From: Gramella jeungdoensis
Lineage (GTDB): Bacteria; Bacteroidota; Bacteroidia; Flavobacteriales; Flavobacteriaceae
Length of the DNA: 64,000 nt
Assembly (NCBI RefSeq): GCF_023805255.1
Contig: NZ_JAMSCK010000005.1
Location: 62,001 to 126,000, forward strand
Reading direction: 5' to 3'
This document shows positions 26,720 through 35,527 of this stretch, one piece after another; positions within the stretch are counted from its first letter, which is position 1, and each line of letters opens with the position of its first letter. The position numbers and the translations under genes were made by a program. The notes under the pieces are model-generated. The model was not told where the DNA came from. It saw only the letters and a list, made by a program, of their open reading frames with translations, and searched no databases.

Positions 26720-29118
26720 CTGAAAAGCCTCCTTTTTAATCTTTTCCAGCGACTTTCTTTATCTACACCATAGCCATAGCCATAGCCATAGGAATAACCA
26801 TACTGAGCTCCATAGGAGAACTTAGAATAATCCACATCATTGAGAATAACTGCAAGCCCCTTTAGTTTGCCCTGTTTCTTTAGATCCTTCGGAAACTCCA
26901 GAAGATTTTTCTCAGTAAAGTCAGCCCGTGTTACATAGAGGGTATAATCCGCCAACTGACTTATTAGTAGTGTGTCTGTCACTATCATAGTTGGAGCGGT
27001 ATCCACTATAATGTAGTCATAGCTACTCCTAGAACTATCAATAAGCTGTTCCATCCTATCGTTCATAAGAAGTTCGGCAGGATTAGGAGGTATTGGTCCT
27101 GAAAGTATTACATCTACAGCGATACTATCATCATTAGTTTTTGAGATTATGTTGCTGGTAGTAACATCATAATCATACAAATAATCTGAAAGTCCCTTTT
27201 CCTTCGCACCTTCTGTATTTGGCGTATAGCGATGTAATTTAGGGTTTCGAATATCTGCTCCTATCAACAAAACTTTTTTATTCGTACTCGCCAACGTACG
27301 GGATAAATTATATGAAATAAAGGTTTTCCCTTCTCCCTTAATAGTGGAAGTAACAAAAATAACATCACCAATATTTTTGTTTTTATTTTGAATAAGATAT
27401 GCTAAGTTGGTTCTTAATATTCTGAATGATTCTGCCAAAGGCGACCTATCGTTCAAGTGTATAATATCATGTTGTTCTACACCTATTCTTGGAATCTCAC
27501 CAATAAAAGGCACTATCTCGATCAGAGAATCCAAGTCTCCCTTATGGTGGACCTTGGTGTCAAGGAGATTTTTAACAAAAATTATTAATATTGGAAGAAT
27601 TAGTCCAATAATAAACCCTCCTAATAATATTAGCCACGGTTTGGGATCAACAGGCTCATTAAGGGTAAACGCTGAATCGATAACCCTTGCTACTGAAGCA
27701 GTCGCAGCAAAAGAGATAGCCGCTTCCTCTCTCCTTTGAAGCAAAAATAAATATAGTTGCTCTTTAATTTGTTGTTGGCGTTCTATATTACGCATTCCTT
27801 TTTCTAATCCTGGAAAATTACTGAAATGATTTTGAGCAATATTTTCTCTTTGATTTAATTCTCTTAGTTTAACATTAATGGCCCTACGTGTACTCTGAAT
27901 ATTATCAAAAAGATTCTTCCTTAAACTATCTAATTGTTGAGACAAATTTTCAACTATCGGATTCTTGAGAGTGGAACCTTTAAGGTACATATTACGTTCC
28001 ATTACAATAGAATTATAAGAACTAATAAGTCCAGCAATACCAGAATCTTCTATTCCTACTTCCGGAAGAAAATCATATTCTCCTTGTTGCTTTAGAAGAT
28101 CTTCAATAGATTTAATAAGTTCCAGTTGTGTTTCAAGATCGAATATTTGTTGCTCAGCCTCTGAAAATTTACTTTGAAATTCCGAAGCCCCAGATTCTAC
28201 AGTCATTAATCGATTCTTTTTTTTAAATTCAGCTATTCCTACTTCAACCGAATCTAATTCTGTAGTGATCATCTCCAACCTATCCTGAATAAAATTAGTT
28301 GTGTTTTCTGCAACTTCCTGTTTATCATCTACCCCCTCTTCATTAAATCTTTCCATTAGTTTATTTAGAAAGTCTTCGGACTTGTTACTGGAATGATTTA
28401 CAATACTTAATGAAAGAATATCCTTTGCCTGTCCTTTTTGAACTATTATTAAATCTTGGATAAAATTGGTAGCTACTTCACGTGTTGGAAGTAATTTAAT
28501 ATGAACAGTACTAGTGCGTTTAAAACTTCCTTCTTCTCCTCCTGATCTTGGCAAAATGGTAAATTTTAATCCATTCAGTTCAATAACCTCACCAATCTCA
28601 TGCACTTGAGAATAATTTAAACTTTCCTCTTCTAATCGGAATGCGGTATCCGAAACTGGTGTTACAAAGATATTCGCGTTAAGATTATTTACTATAGAAT
28701 CGTTGGTAATAAATTCTATAAGGATAGGACTGGTTTTATAGGCCTCTACCGTTATTACATTTCCTTCTATATAATAAGAAACATTTAAGTTTAACTCATC
28801 AACTACACTTTCAACTAACTGTTTTGATTTTAATTTTTCAATATGATTCTGGATACCATCACTTTCGAGAGATAAAATGGCAGCACCTCCTGATGGTAAG
28901 GCACTCATTGCATTCTTTTCCTGATCGTTCACAATAATCATTGTGGATTCAGTCCTGTATTTAGGAATAGTATACCGGTTAAATAAATACGCTAGTATGA
29001 TACCAGTTAAACAACTTAACAGAAACCATTTCCAGTATATGAGATATTTATAAATCTCCGCCTTTAGATCAAAATTGGATTCATTTTTTTCCTCAGAAAA
29101 ATCTGTGATCTCTTCCAT
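26716..29118 (-). CDS. wzc: Wzc-type polysaccharide co-polymerase / tyrosine autokinase
   Basis: An 800-residue inner-membrane protein controlling chain length and export. The order is a first transmembrane helix near 33-52, a Wzz domain, a long periplasmic coiled coil (about 250-450), a second helix near 510-530, then a cytoplasmic BY-kinase with Walker A STIKGEGKTFIS near 598 and Walker B-like YIIVDTAPT near 705. The C-terminal tail holds eight tyrosines in Tyr-Gly repeats (residues about 768-785), the autophosphorylation cluster. It follows wza by three bases, and the convergent neighbour encodes the matching phosphatase. Part of the tail is encoded by a tandem hexanucleotide repeat. Confidence 0.95.
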   Translation of the reverse strand: MEEITDFSEEKNESNFDLKAEIYKYLIYWKWFLLSCLTGIILAYLFNRYTIPKYRTESTMIIVNDQEKNAMSALPSGGAAILSLESDGIQNHIEKLKSKQLVESVVDELNLNVSYYIEGNVITVEAYKTSPILIEFITNDSIVNNLNANIFVTPVSDTAFRLEEESLNYSQVHEIGEVIELNGLKFTILPRSGGEEGSFKRTSTVHIKLLPTREVATNFIQDLIIVQKGQAKDILSLSIVNHSSNKSEDFLNKLMERFNEEGVDDKQEVAENTTNFIQDRLEMITTELDSVEVGIAEFKKKNRLMTVESGASEFQSKFSEAEQQIFDLETQLELIKSIEDLLKQQGEYDFLPEVGIEDSGIAGLISSYNSIVMERNMYLKGSTLKNPIVENLSQQLDSLRKNLFDNIQSTRRAINVKLRELNQRENIAQNHFSNFPGLEKGMRNIERQQQIKEQLYLFLLQRREEAAISFAATASVARVIDSAFTLNEPVDPKPWLILLGGFIIGLILPILIIFVKNLLDTKVHHKGDLDSLIEIVPFIGEIPRIGVEQHDIIHLNDRSPLAESFRILRTNLAYLIQNKNKNIGDVIFVTSTIKGEGKTFISYNLSRTLASTNKKVLLIGADIRNPKLHRYTPNTEGAKEKGLSDYLYDYDVTTSNIISKTNDDSIAVDVILSGPIPPNPAELLMNDRMEQLIDSSRSSYDYIIVDTAPTMIVTDTLLISQLADYTLYVTRADFTEKNLLEFPKDLKKQGKLKGLAVILNDVDYSKFSYGAQYGYSYGYGYGYGVDKESRWKRLKRRLFS
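26768..26791 (-). repeat. Tandem hexanucleotide repeat coding for the Tyr-Gly tail of Wzc
   Basis: Four perfect copies of CCATAG on the plus strand (CTATGG on the coding strand) lie in frame in the 3' end of wzc. Each gain or loss of a unit would add or remove one Tyr-Gly pair without changing the frame. Confidence 0.85.
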
Positions 29119-29121
29119 AAA

Positions 29122-29919
29122 TTAGAGGCTATTTATAAGCAAATATAGACTTATTATTGTTGTACCAAGGGAAATTATACCCTGATAGCTGGTAAAAAAT
29201 CCAGCAGATTTAATAGCCCTGTAGCTAGGTTCCACATATACAATATCATTTTGTTTCAAATAAAAATAGGGACTATAAAATAAATCAGTTTCAGTCATAT
29301 CAATAGTTCCAACACTTTTCACTCCATTTTTCTCTCGTATAATCGTAATATTTTCCCTTTTCCCATCATATGATATGTCCCCAACCATAGCTATCAATTC
29401 GGGCATACTTACTCTACCATCAGAGATCTGAACCCTGCCCGGACTATTAACTTCACCAAGTACAGTGACACTGAAATTCATCAGTCTGACATCAACAATC
29501 GGATCATTAACATAGGCTTTTATTTCTGACTCCAATTTTTCCTGTATTTGAGTTCTTGTAAGCCCCTTTACTTTTATTTCACCTAAAACAGGAAATTGAA
29601 TAGTCCCATCTGGACTTACAAGGTATCCTGATAAGGAAGCACTCTGATTACCTCCGCCAGAATTTCCTTGCTGGTTCTCATTTCTCATTTGAAATGGCTT
29701 AACTATCTCTTCATTTATAGATGATGAAGATACTCTAACGCTAAGTACATCGTTAGGTTCAATAATTGGTTCATAATTAAGAAGATTCTCCTTTCCTTCT
29801 AAACTCTTTACATTTTCAAAATATACTATCTCATCTTTTGTTGCGCAGCTAATAAAAAAAATACTGCACGAAAGCAGAATTAAGATTTCCCTCATAATTT
29901 TTAGCTTATTATCTTTCAA
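29122..29919 (-). CDS. wza: Wza-like polysaccharide export lipoprotein
   Basis: Outer-membrane polysaccharide export protein with Poly_export and SLBB domains. The lipobox FISC is preceded by a hydrophobic stretch; the lipidated Cys is residue 25 from the ATG at 29919, or 17 from the ATG at 29895. The first start overlaps the upstream dehydratase gene by 11 bases; the second leaves a 13-base gap and gives a more typical signal peptide, so either is possible. The export domain contains YLVSPDGTIQFPVLGEIKVKG, and the SLBB part contains VTVLGEVNSPGRV. A hydrophobic C-terminal segment (IISLGTTIISLYLLI) is common in Bacteroidetes Wza proteins. Operon with wzc. Confidence 0.93.
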   Translation of the reverse strand: MKDNKLKIMREILILLSCSIFFISCATKDEIVYFENVKSLEGKENLLNYEPIIEPNDVLSVRVSSSSINEEIVKPFQMRNENQQGNSGGGNQSASLSGYLVSPDGTIQFPVLGEIKVKGLTRTQIQEKLESEIKAYVNDPIVDVRLMNFSVTVLGEVNSPGRVQISDGRVSMPELIAMVGDISYDGKRENITIIREKNGVKSVGTIDMTETDLFYSPYFYLKQNDIVYVEPSYRAIKSAGFFTSYQGIISLGTTIISLYLLINSL

Positions 29920-31873
29920 GTTCCGGAGTATTATCTAATCGTTCGTAAAGGGAGTTATTACTTTTAAATTCCGGAATTAAATCTTTCAATTTTGCTACCA
30001 CCTTATCATTCCTGAGTTTATTGGCAGATTTGATGATCTTAACTATCTTTTCATTTATCATTTCGTAATCGCGCACCACATCCTGACCTATCATTATTTT
30101 CTTATGGTGAGTTGGCAAAGTTTTACATTCATCATTAAGTAATTCCTCATATAATTTTTCTCCTGGCCTTAGGCCTGTAATTCTCACCTTAATATGTTTA
30201 TTTGGTTGGTACCCGGCAAGTTTAATCATTTTAATGGCCAAATCCATAATTTTCACAGGTTCTCCCATATCAAATACAAATATCTCTCCCCCTTTTCCCA
30301 TAGCACCAGCTTCTAAAACAAGTTGACAGGCTTCAGGAATGGTCATAAAATATCTTATAATATCGGGATGGGTTATAGTTACCGGACCTCCTTTCTCTAT
30401 TTGTTTTTTAAATAATGGTACAACAGAACCGTTAGAACCTAACACATTTCCGAATCGAGTGGTAATAAATTTAGTGCCACCGGTCCCAAGTTTAATTTGT
30501 TCGTGGTAAAGTGACTGAACATACATCTCAGCCGCTCTTTTGGAGGCTCCCATCACATTACTTGGGTTGACCGCCTTATCTGTGGAAACCATTACAAAAT
30601 GCCCCACCTGGTATTTTACGGCAAGATCTGCAAGATTCTTAGTCCCGTGAATATTTACCGATATAGCTTCATGAGGATTGCTTTCCATTAGCGGCACGTG
30701 CTTATATGCTGCAGCATGGTAGACAACATCAATATTTTGATTTTGGAACATTAGTTCGAGCCTCTTTTGATTCCCAACATCACATACTATTACCTTAAAA
30801 TTAAGATCGGGGAATTTAGATTCTATCTCTATTTGCAAATTGTGTAAAGGAGTCTCTGCCTGATCGAGAATGACCAATTTTTTTGGATCGTATTCAGCTA
30901 CCTGTCTTACAATTTCACTACCTATTGAACCTGCAGCTCCCGTAACCAGAATTGTTTTACCCGTTAACTGCTCTATTTTATTCTGTACCTCCAGTTGAAT
31001 AGGCTCCCTCTCTAATAAATCTTCAATTTGTAAGGTCTTAATTTTCTGAGCTATTGGTTGGCTTTCATCCCAGGATGAAACTAATGGAGCATTATAAACA
31101 GCTATTTTATGTTCTAAACATTCCTCAACTAATTGAAATTTTTCTTCTGAGGTAAAAGTATTTTCAGAAAAAATAATAGCATCAGCTCCCAGGGATCTTA
31201 CTTCTTCATGTATCTTTTGAGTATGCCGTAAAACGGGCTTATCCAAAATCCTTAAACTCTTATGAGCTCCCTGTGTTAAAAAACCAACAATTTTAAATCG
31301 TTTGGGATGCTCAATATCCAAGGCCCCTGCAATGGAAATAGCATTTTCATCTATTCCTAAAATAACAGCTTTTATCAGAGATTCATTCTTTTGTAATACT
31401 TTAAAATATTCATACACCTGTTTAACACCAAGCCTGAATAAAAATAAAAGTGAGAAGGATATCCACAGATTAATTAATAATCCCCCAACAAGAAAGATCT
31501 TTTCTCCAATTGAAAAATATGTAATATAATTAATGGCCAGTAAACATATAAATGAACTGATAGTAGCCAGCAATAATTTTAAGGCATCAATATTCGAGGA
31601 ATAACGAATTATCCCTGCATAGGTCTTAAAAATATAGAAAAAAAATATATTAACAGCTACAATTAAAATCGTTTTATCGAAATAACTTAATAATGTATAG
31701 GAATTTGGAGCTAAATCTAGTAAGATAAGGATGGTGAGCACCGTAGAAACGCTTACAAGACCAATATCAATTAATAGCACTGCCCAGCGCGGAAGATATT
31801 TAATATTTCTAATATCTAATGCATTGTCGGGACCAGAAAGTATATTATTCAGGGCTCTGTTAATTTTACCCAT
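29909..31873 (-). CDS. PglF/WbpM-type UDP-GlcNAc 4,6-dehydratase, membrane-bound
   Basis: A 654-residue membrane-anchored nucleotide-sugar dehydratase. Four transmembrane helices (about 30-160) are followed by a CoA-binding-like domain and then an extended SDR domain with ILVTGAAGSIGSEIV near 305. The catalytic region STDKAVNPSNVMGASKR near 420 has Met in place of the usual SDR Tyr, as in all WbpM/PglF enzymes. The product would be UDP-2-acetamido-4-keto-6-deoxy sugar. The following genes encode the matching aminotransferase, acetyltransferase and phosphoglycosyltransferase, so bacillosamine (QuiNAc4NAc) synthesis is the best reading. Confidence 0.9.
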   Translation of the reverse strand: MGKINRALNNILSGPDNALDIRNIKYLPRWAVLLIDIGLVSVSTVLTILILLDLAPNSYTLLSYFDKTILIVAVNIFFFYIFKTYAGIIRYSSNIDALKLLLATISSFICLLAINYITYFSIGEKIFLVGGLLINLWISFSLLFLFRLGVKQVYEYFKVLQKNESLIKAVILGIDENAISIAGALDIEHPKRFKIVGFLTQGAHKSLRILDKPVLRHTQKIHEEVRSLGADAIIFSENTFTSEEKFQLVEECLEHKIAVYNAPLVSSWDESQPIAQKIKTLQIEDLLEREPIQLEVQNKIEQLTGKTILVTGAAGSIGSEIVRQVAEYDPKKLVILDQAETPLHNLQIEIESKFPDLNFKVIVCDVGNQKRLELMFQNQNIDVVYHAAAYKHVPLMESNPHEAISVNIHGTKNLADLAVKYQVGHFVMVSTDKAVNPSNVMGASKRAAEMYVQSLYHEQIKLGTGGTKFITTRFGNVLGSNGSVVPLFKKQIEKGGPVTITHPDIIRYFMTIPEACQLVLEAGAMGKGGEIFVFDMGEPVKIMDLAIKMIKLAGYQPNKHIKVRITGLRPGEKLYEELLNDECKTLPTHHKKIMIGQDVVRDYEMINEKIVKIIKSANKLRNDKVVAKLKDLIPEFKSNNSLYERLDNTPELER

Positions 31874-31882
31874 AATTTAATT

Positions 31883-33043
31883 CTATTTTGTCAAACAATT
31901 TAAGATTGCCTTTTCGATCCTAAGCCTGTCATTATCAGTTAAATTCGATCCGCTAGGCAAACATAAACCATTCCTGAACATCTTTTCGGCAATTCCCGTG
32001 CCGTAATATGGATAATCTTTAAAAACTGGCTGCATATGCATTGGTTTCCAAAGAGGGCGACTTTCAATATTTTCAGTCCCTAAACACTTCCTGAGTTCTT
32101 CACGGCCTATTCCATCGGTTTTTAATTCATCAACTTCTATGACCGTTAACCAATGATTGCTAAAATAATCAACCGATGGTTCTTCAAAAACTCTGACTCC
32201 CTCAATCTTACGGAATAAATTTACATAAAATTGAAACATATCCCGCCTGGCCTCTACTCTTTTATCCAAAACCTGCATTTGACCGCGTCCTATTCCGGCA
32301 CAAATATTACTTAATCTATAATTATACCCTACTTCACTATGCTGGTAATGAGGTGCATCATCCCTTGCCTGAGTGGCAAGAAAAATAGCCTTCCTTTTAG
32401 CCTGGATATCCTTTGTGATCAAAGCCCCGCCTCCAGAGGTGGTAATTATCTTATTTCCGTTGAAAGATAGAATGGAGTAATCTCCCAAAGTACCACAATG
32501 AACATTCTTATATTTACTACCCAATGCCTCGGCACTATCCTCAATTACCGGAATTCCATATTTCCTGGAAATTTTATTGATCTCTTCTACCTGGTAAGGC
32601 ATTCCATAAAGATGCACCGCTATAATTGCTTTTGGTTTATTGCCTTTAGAAATCCTTTCTTTAATGGCAATTTCCAATTGGTGCGGACAAATATTCAGTG
32701 TATCTTCCTCACTGTCCACAAAAATTGGGATTGCCCCTAAATACATTATTGGGTTTGCAGACGCTGCAAATGTCATACTCTGACAAATTACTTCATCTCC
32801 CCTTTTAACACCTAACAGAATTAAGGCCAAATGAAGAGCAGCAGTTCCGGAACTTAAAGCTGCCACCTCAATATCTGAAGAGCCATTTTGAGTGAGATAC
32901 TCCTTAATGTCATTTTCAAAACCAGTTACATTTGGACCCAGTGGCGCAATCCAGTTATCTTCGAATGCACCATTAACGTATTTTAATTCCTCACCTCCCA
33001 TATGTGGGGAAGAAAGCCATATTTTCTCCTTATTCATTTTCAA
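31883..33043 (-). CDS. DegT/DnrJ-type sugar aminotransferase (PglE-like)
   Basis: PLP-dependent aminotransferase of 386 residues adding an amino group to a 4-keto sugar nucleotide. The cofactor lysine is in SFNGNKIITTSGGG near 186, the PLP phosphate-binding Ser-Gly-Thr block is in LSSGTAALHLALIL, and EDSAEALGSKY is the family DAAExxG-type motif. It starts WLSSPHMGGEELKYV as PglE proteins do. It overlaps the acetyltransferase gene by 14 bases. In context it should convert the PglF product to UDP-4-amino-4,6-dideoxy-GlcNAc. Confidence 0.9.
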   Translation of the reverse strand: MKMNKEKIWLSSPHMGGEELKYVNGAFEDNWIAPLGPNVTGFENDIKEYLTQNGSSDIEVAALSSGTAALHLALILLGVKRGDEVICQSMTFAASANPIMYLGAIPIFVDSEEDTLNICPHQLEIAIKERISKGNKPKAIIAVHLYGMPYQVEEINKISRKYGIPVIEDSAEALGSKYKNVHCGTLGDYSILSFNGNKIITTSGGGALITKDIQAKRKAIFLATQARDDAPHYQHSEVGYNYRLSNICAGIGRGQMQVLDKRVEARRDMFQFYVNLFRKIEGVRVFEEPSVDYFSNHWLTVIEVDELKTDGIGREELRKCLGTENIESRPLWKPMHMQPVFKDYPYYGTGIAEKMFRNGLCLPSGSNLTDNDRLRIEKAILNCLTK

Positions 33044-33644
33044 TTCTGTTGAATTTAATGATTTTCGCGGGGTTCCCTACCACTACAGCAAAATCCGGAA
33101 TATCTTCAATTACAATTGCACCAGCTCCAACGGTAACCCATTTCCCGATTTGAACACCAGGAATGACAGTTGCACCGGCTCCTATCTGTGAGCCTTCTCC
33201 TATTACTACATTACCAGTGACTGTGGCATTTGGGGAAATATGAACGAAATCCTCCAACTTAACATCATGTTCAACTATTGCTCCCGAATTGATAATACAA
33301 TGTTTACCAATTACCGTCGAAGAGTTTATAACGGCATTAGCCATTACCACACTGCCTTCCCTGATATCTATGTCCTCAGAAATTACGGCCGATTTGTGTA
33401 TTAAAGCTGAACAATAGCTCTGCTGAAGTTTACTGGCCAGTTTATACCTAGTTTGATTGTTTCCGATAGCGAGCACTAACTTTTGATCCTTCATTTCGTC
33501 AGTTAGCTGATGCTTTACTTCAAAGCCTACAAGTTCTTTTACTTCTGGGTCATCATCCAGAACAAAATCCACGGAATAGCTATCCATAGATTTTATAATA
33601 TCTACTATTACTTTAGCATGACCGCTTGCACCGTATATGATCAT
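33030..33644 (-). CDS. PglD/NeuD-type sugar O/N-acetyltransferase
   Basis: A 204-residue hexapeptide acetyltransferase. The N-terminal Rossmann-like part (IYGASGHAKVIVDII) binds the sugar nucleotide; a left-handed beta-helix with repeats such as VVIGEGSQIGAGATVIPGV fills the C-terminal half. The likely catalytic His is in AIVEHDVKL near 125. Its place between PglE- and PglC-like genes, with overlapping ends on both sides, indicates N-acetylation of the 4-amino sugar to UDP-diNAcBac. Confidence 0.88.
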   Translation of the reverse strand: MIIYGASGHAKVIVDIIKSMDSYSVDFVLDDDPEVKELVGFEVKHQLTDEMKDQKLVLAIGNNQTRYKLASKLQQSYCSALIHKSAVISEDIDIREGSVVMANAVINSSTVIGKHCIINSGAIVEHDVKLEDFVHISPNATVTGNVVIGEGSQIGAGATVIPGVQIGKWVTVGAGAIVIEDIPDFAVVVGNPAKIIKFNRIENE

Positions 33645-34249
33645 TAATTACTTCCGTTAAATGGTTCGGTTGTTGCCATATTCTTAGTATTGATGCCTTC
33701 AGAAACCAATACCTTTTTTATCGTTTTGAAAAGTATCTTCATATCCAGCAAGAAGGATATATTTTCCACATACCAGACATCATACTCAAATTTTTGAGTC
33801 CAGCTTATTGCATTTCGACCATTAACCTGGGCCCAGCCGGTAATTCCCGGTTTTACATTGTGACGCTTCTTCTGTCTTTCAGTGTAAAGTTCTAAATATT
33901 CAGGCAATAAAGGCCGTGGTCCTATAATGCTCATGTCTCCTTTAACCACGTTAATTAGCTGAGGAAGTTCATCTATAGAGGTTTTCCTCACCAGTTTCCC
34001 AATACCTGTCAATCTGGAAGCATCGGGCAATAGATTGCCCTCTACATCCCTGGCATCGGTCATGGTCCTAAATTTAATTATTTTAAAATTTTTACCATGT
34101 TTACCCGGTCTTTTCTGAAAAAAGAAAGGTTTACCTCTATTAGCAAGGCTCAACAATATAATTACCAAAATCAATAAAGGACTTATAACCACAAGGCTAA
34201 TAAAAGCGACCAGGAAGTCCATTACTGGTTTTATGGTTTTTCTATACAT
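33644..34249 (-). CDS. Initiating phosphoglycosyltransferase (PglC-like sugar transferase)
   Basis: Transfers a sugar-1-phosphate to undecaprenyl phosphate to start repeat-unit assembly. The 201-residue protein is the minimal, monotopic PglC type: one N-terminal hydrophobic helix (FLVAFISLVVISPLLILVII), then FKIIKFRTM, IDELPQLINVVKGDMSIIGPRPL (Asp-Glu catalytic dyad) and VKPGITGWAQVNGRN. It is the only initiating transferase in the window and therefore probably sets the first sugar of the polysaccharide. The stop overlaps the start region of the acetyltransferase gene. Confidence 0.92.
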   Translation of the reverse strand: MYRKTIKPVMDFLVAFISLVVISPLLILVIILLSLANRGKPFFFQKRPGKHGKNFKIIKFRTMTDARDVEGNLLPDASRLTGIGKLVRKTSIDELPQLINVVKGDMSIIGPRPLLPEYLELYTERQKKRHNVKPGITGWAQVNGRNAISWTQKFEYDVWYVENISFLLDMKILFKTIKKVLVSEGINTKNMATTEPFNGSN

Positions 34250-34294
34250 CCTTAACTGTTATAAAAGAACATGCACTCATATCGTGCGGCGAAT

Positions 34295-35455
34295 TTAATC
34301 ATGTTTATGAAAGGCTTCTAAATCTTTGTATTCTTTTAACAGAATTTCCCAAAATGCCTTTCTTTCGTATTTCTTTTGAATCAATTTACGGGCGTTTTGA
34401 GCTAAAAGCGAACATAATTCAGGTTCAGTTAGCATTCTTTCCATTACTCTTTCAAGTGCGTTTTGATCCTTAACAGGTATAATAATTCCGTTTTCACCTT
34501 CTCTTACAATCTCGTTACACCCATTGATATTGGTCACTATTGCCGGAAGATTCATTGCATTGGCCTGCATCACAACATTCGGAAAACCTTCCCTATAACT
34601 GGGAAAGGCCAGTACATTAGCAATAGCAAAAAAAGGTCTTACATCTTTCTGATAACCTGTTGTAATTATCTTTTGATGAGAATGAATGAAGTCAAACACT
34701 TCATCATCCAGTGGATCCAGATCCTGCTCAAACGGACCTACAAGTAATAGAGAAATATTTGGATGGGCATTCTCCAAATTTATAAAAGCTCTTACCAGCT
34801 CATTTATACCTTTTTCCTTAACCAGTCGCCCAATAAAAATAAAAATAAAGTCTTCCTTAGAAATACCAAGTTTTTCTCTTGTTGCTGAACCGTCCTTTTT
34901 ATAAAGGCCCGGATCAAAATAAGCGGTATCAATCCCATTAGAACTTCCTTCTCCAAGCACCTTCAATTTACTTTCGGTGGCATACCCAAGTTGAAGTATT
35001 AGTTCCTTTAATTCGAAGGAATTAGGATATACACGGGTGGCCATACTATATGTGAGTTTTTCAACTACATCCAGAAGTTTACGTTTAAACCCATATGTCT
35101 CCAATAATGGTAAGCCAGCCACTGTATGCAATCTTATGGGGACTCCAGCCAGCTTAGCCGCCAGCATTCCAATTATACCAGCTTTAGGAGTATGTGTATG
35201 AACGATTAAAGGTTTTTCCTCTCTGAGGAAAACGTACAATCTCCATAAACTCTGCAGATCCTTTAAAGGGGTAATAGCCCTTGTCATTTCTACCCAAAAA
35301 GTACGCACCCCATTATTTCGACCATATTTTTCAAGTCTGGTTTTTTCTGCAGATACAGCTATAACTTCATAATGTTTATTCATAAAGCTTAGCTGACCTT
35401 CCAGTAATTTTTCCAGGGAAAGGGGAACGGTAGTTATTCGAACAAGTTTTTGCAC
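34295..35455 (-). CDS. GT4 glycosyltransferase (PglA-like)
   Basis: A 386-residue GT-B glycosyltransferase of family 4. The donor-binding half contains FIFIGRLVKEKGINELV near 210 and the E-x7-E region PSYREGFPNVVMQANAM near 295. The N-terminal half contains VHTHTPKAGIIGMLAAKLAG, typical of PglA/CapM-like enzymes that add the second sugar to Und-PP-diNAcBac. It has its own predicted promoter and is the first gene of a tight operon reaching wzc. Confidence 0.88.
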   Translation of the reverse strand: MQKLVRITTVPLSLEKLLEGQLSFMNKHYEVIAVSAEKTRLEKYGRNNGVRTFWVEMTRAITPLKDLQSLWRLYVFLREEKPLIVHTHTPKAGIIGMLAAKLAGVPIRLHTVAGLPLLETYGFKRKLLDVVEKLTYSMATRVYPNSFELKELILQLGYATESKLKVLGEGSSNGIDTAYFDPGLYKKDGSATREKLGISKEDFIFIFIGRLVKEKGINELVRAFINLENAHPNISLLLVGPFEQDLDPLDDEVFDFIHSHQKIITTGYQKDVRPFFAIANVLAFPSYREGFPNVVMQANAMNLPAIVTNINGCNEIVREGENGIIIPVKDQNALERVMERMLTEPELCSLLAQNARKLIQKKYERKAFWEILLKEYKDLEAFHKHD

Positions 35456-35476
35456 TAATTAAAGATATTTATGCTA

Positions 35477-35504
35477 CAAATCTATTGTTTTTAAATTTGA
35501 GCAA
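35477..35504 (-). promoter_or_regulatory. Predicted promoter of the pglA-like to wzc operon
   Basis: On the minus strand TTG (35504-35502), a 17-base spacer and a perfect TAGATTTG (35484-35477) match the Bacteroidetes consensus. The start would be near 35470, about 15 bases before the ATG at 35455. Confidence 0.55.
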
Positions 35505-35527
35505 CTATGGAGGAGTTTATAATAAAA

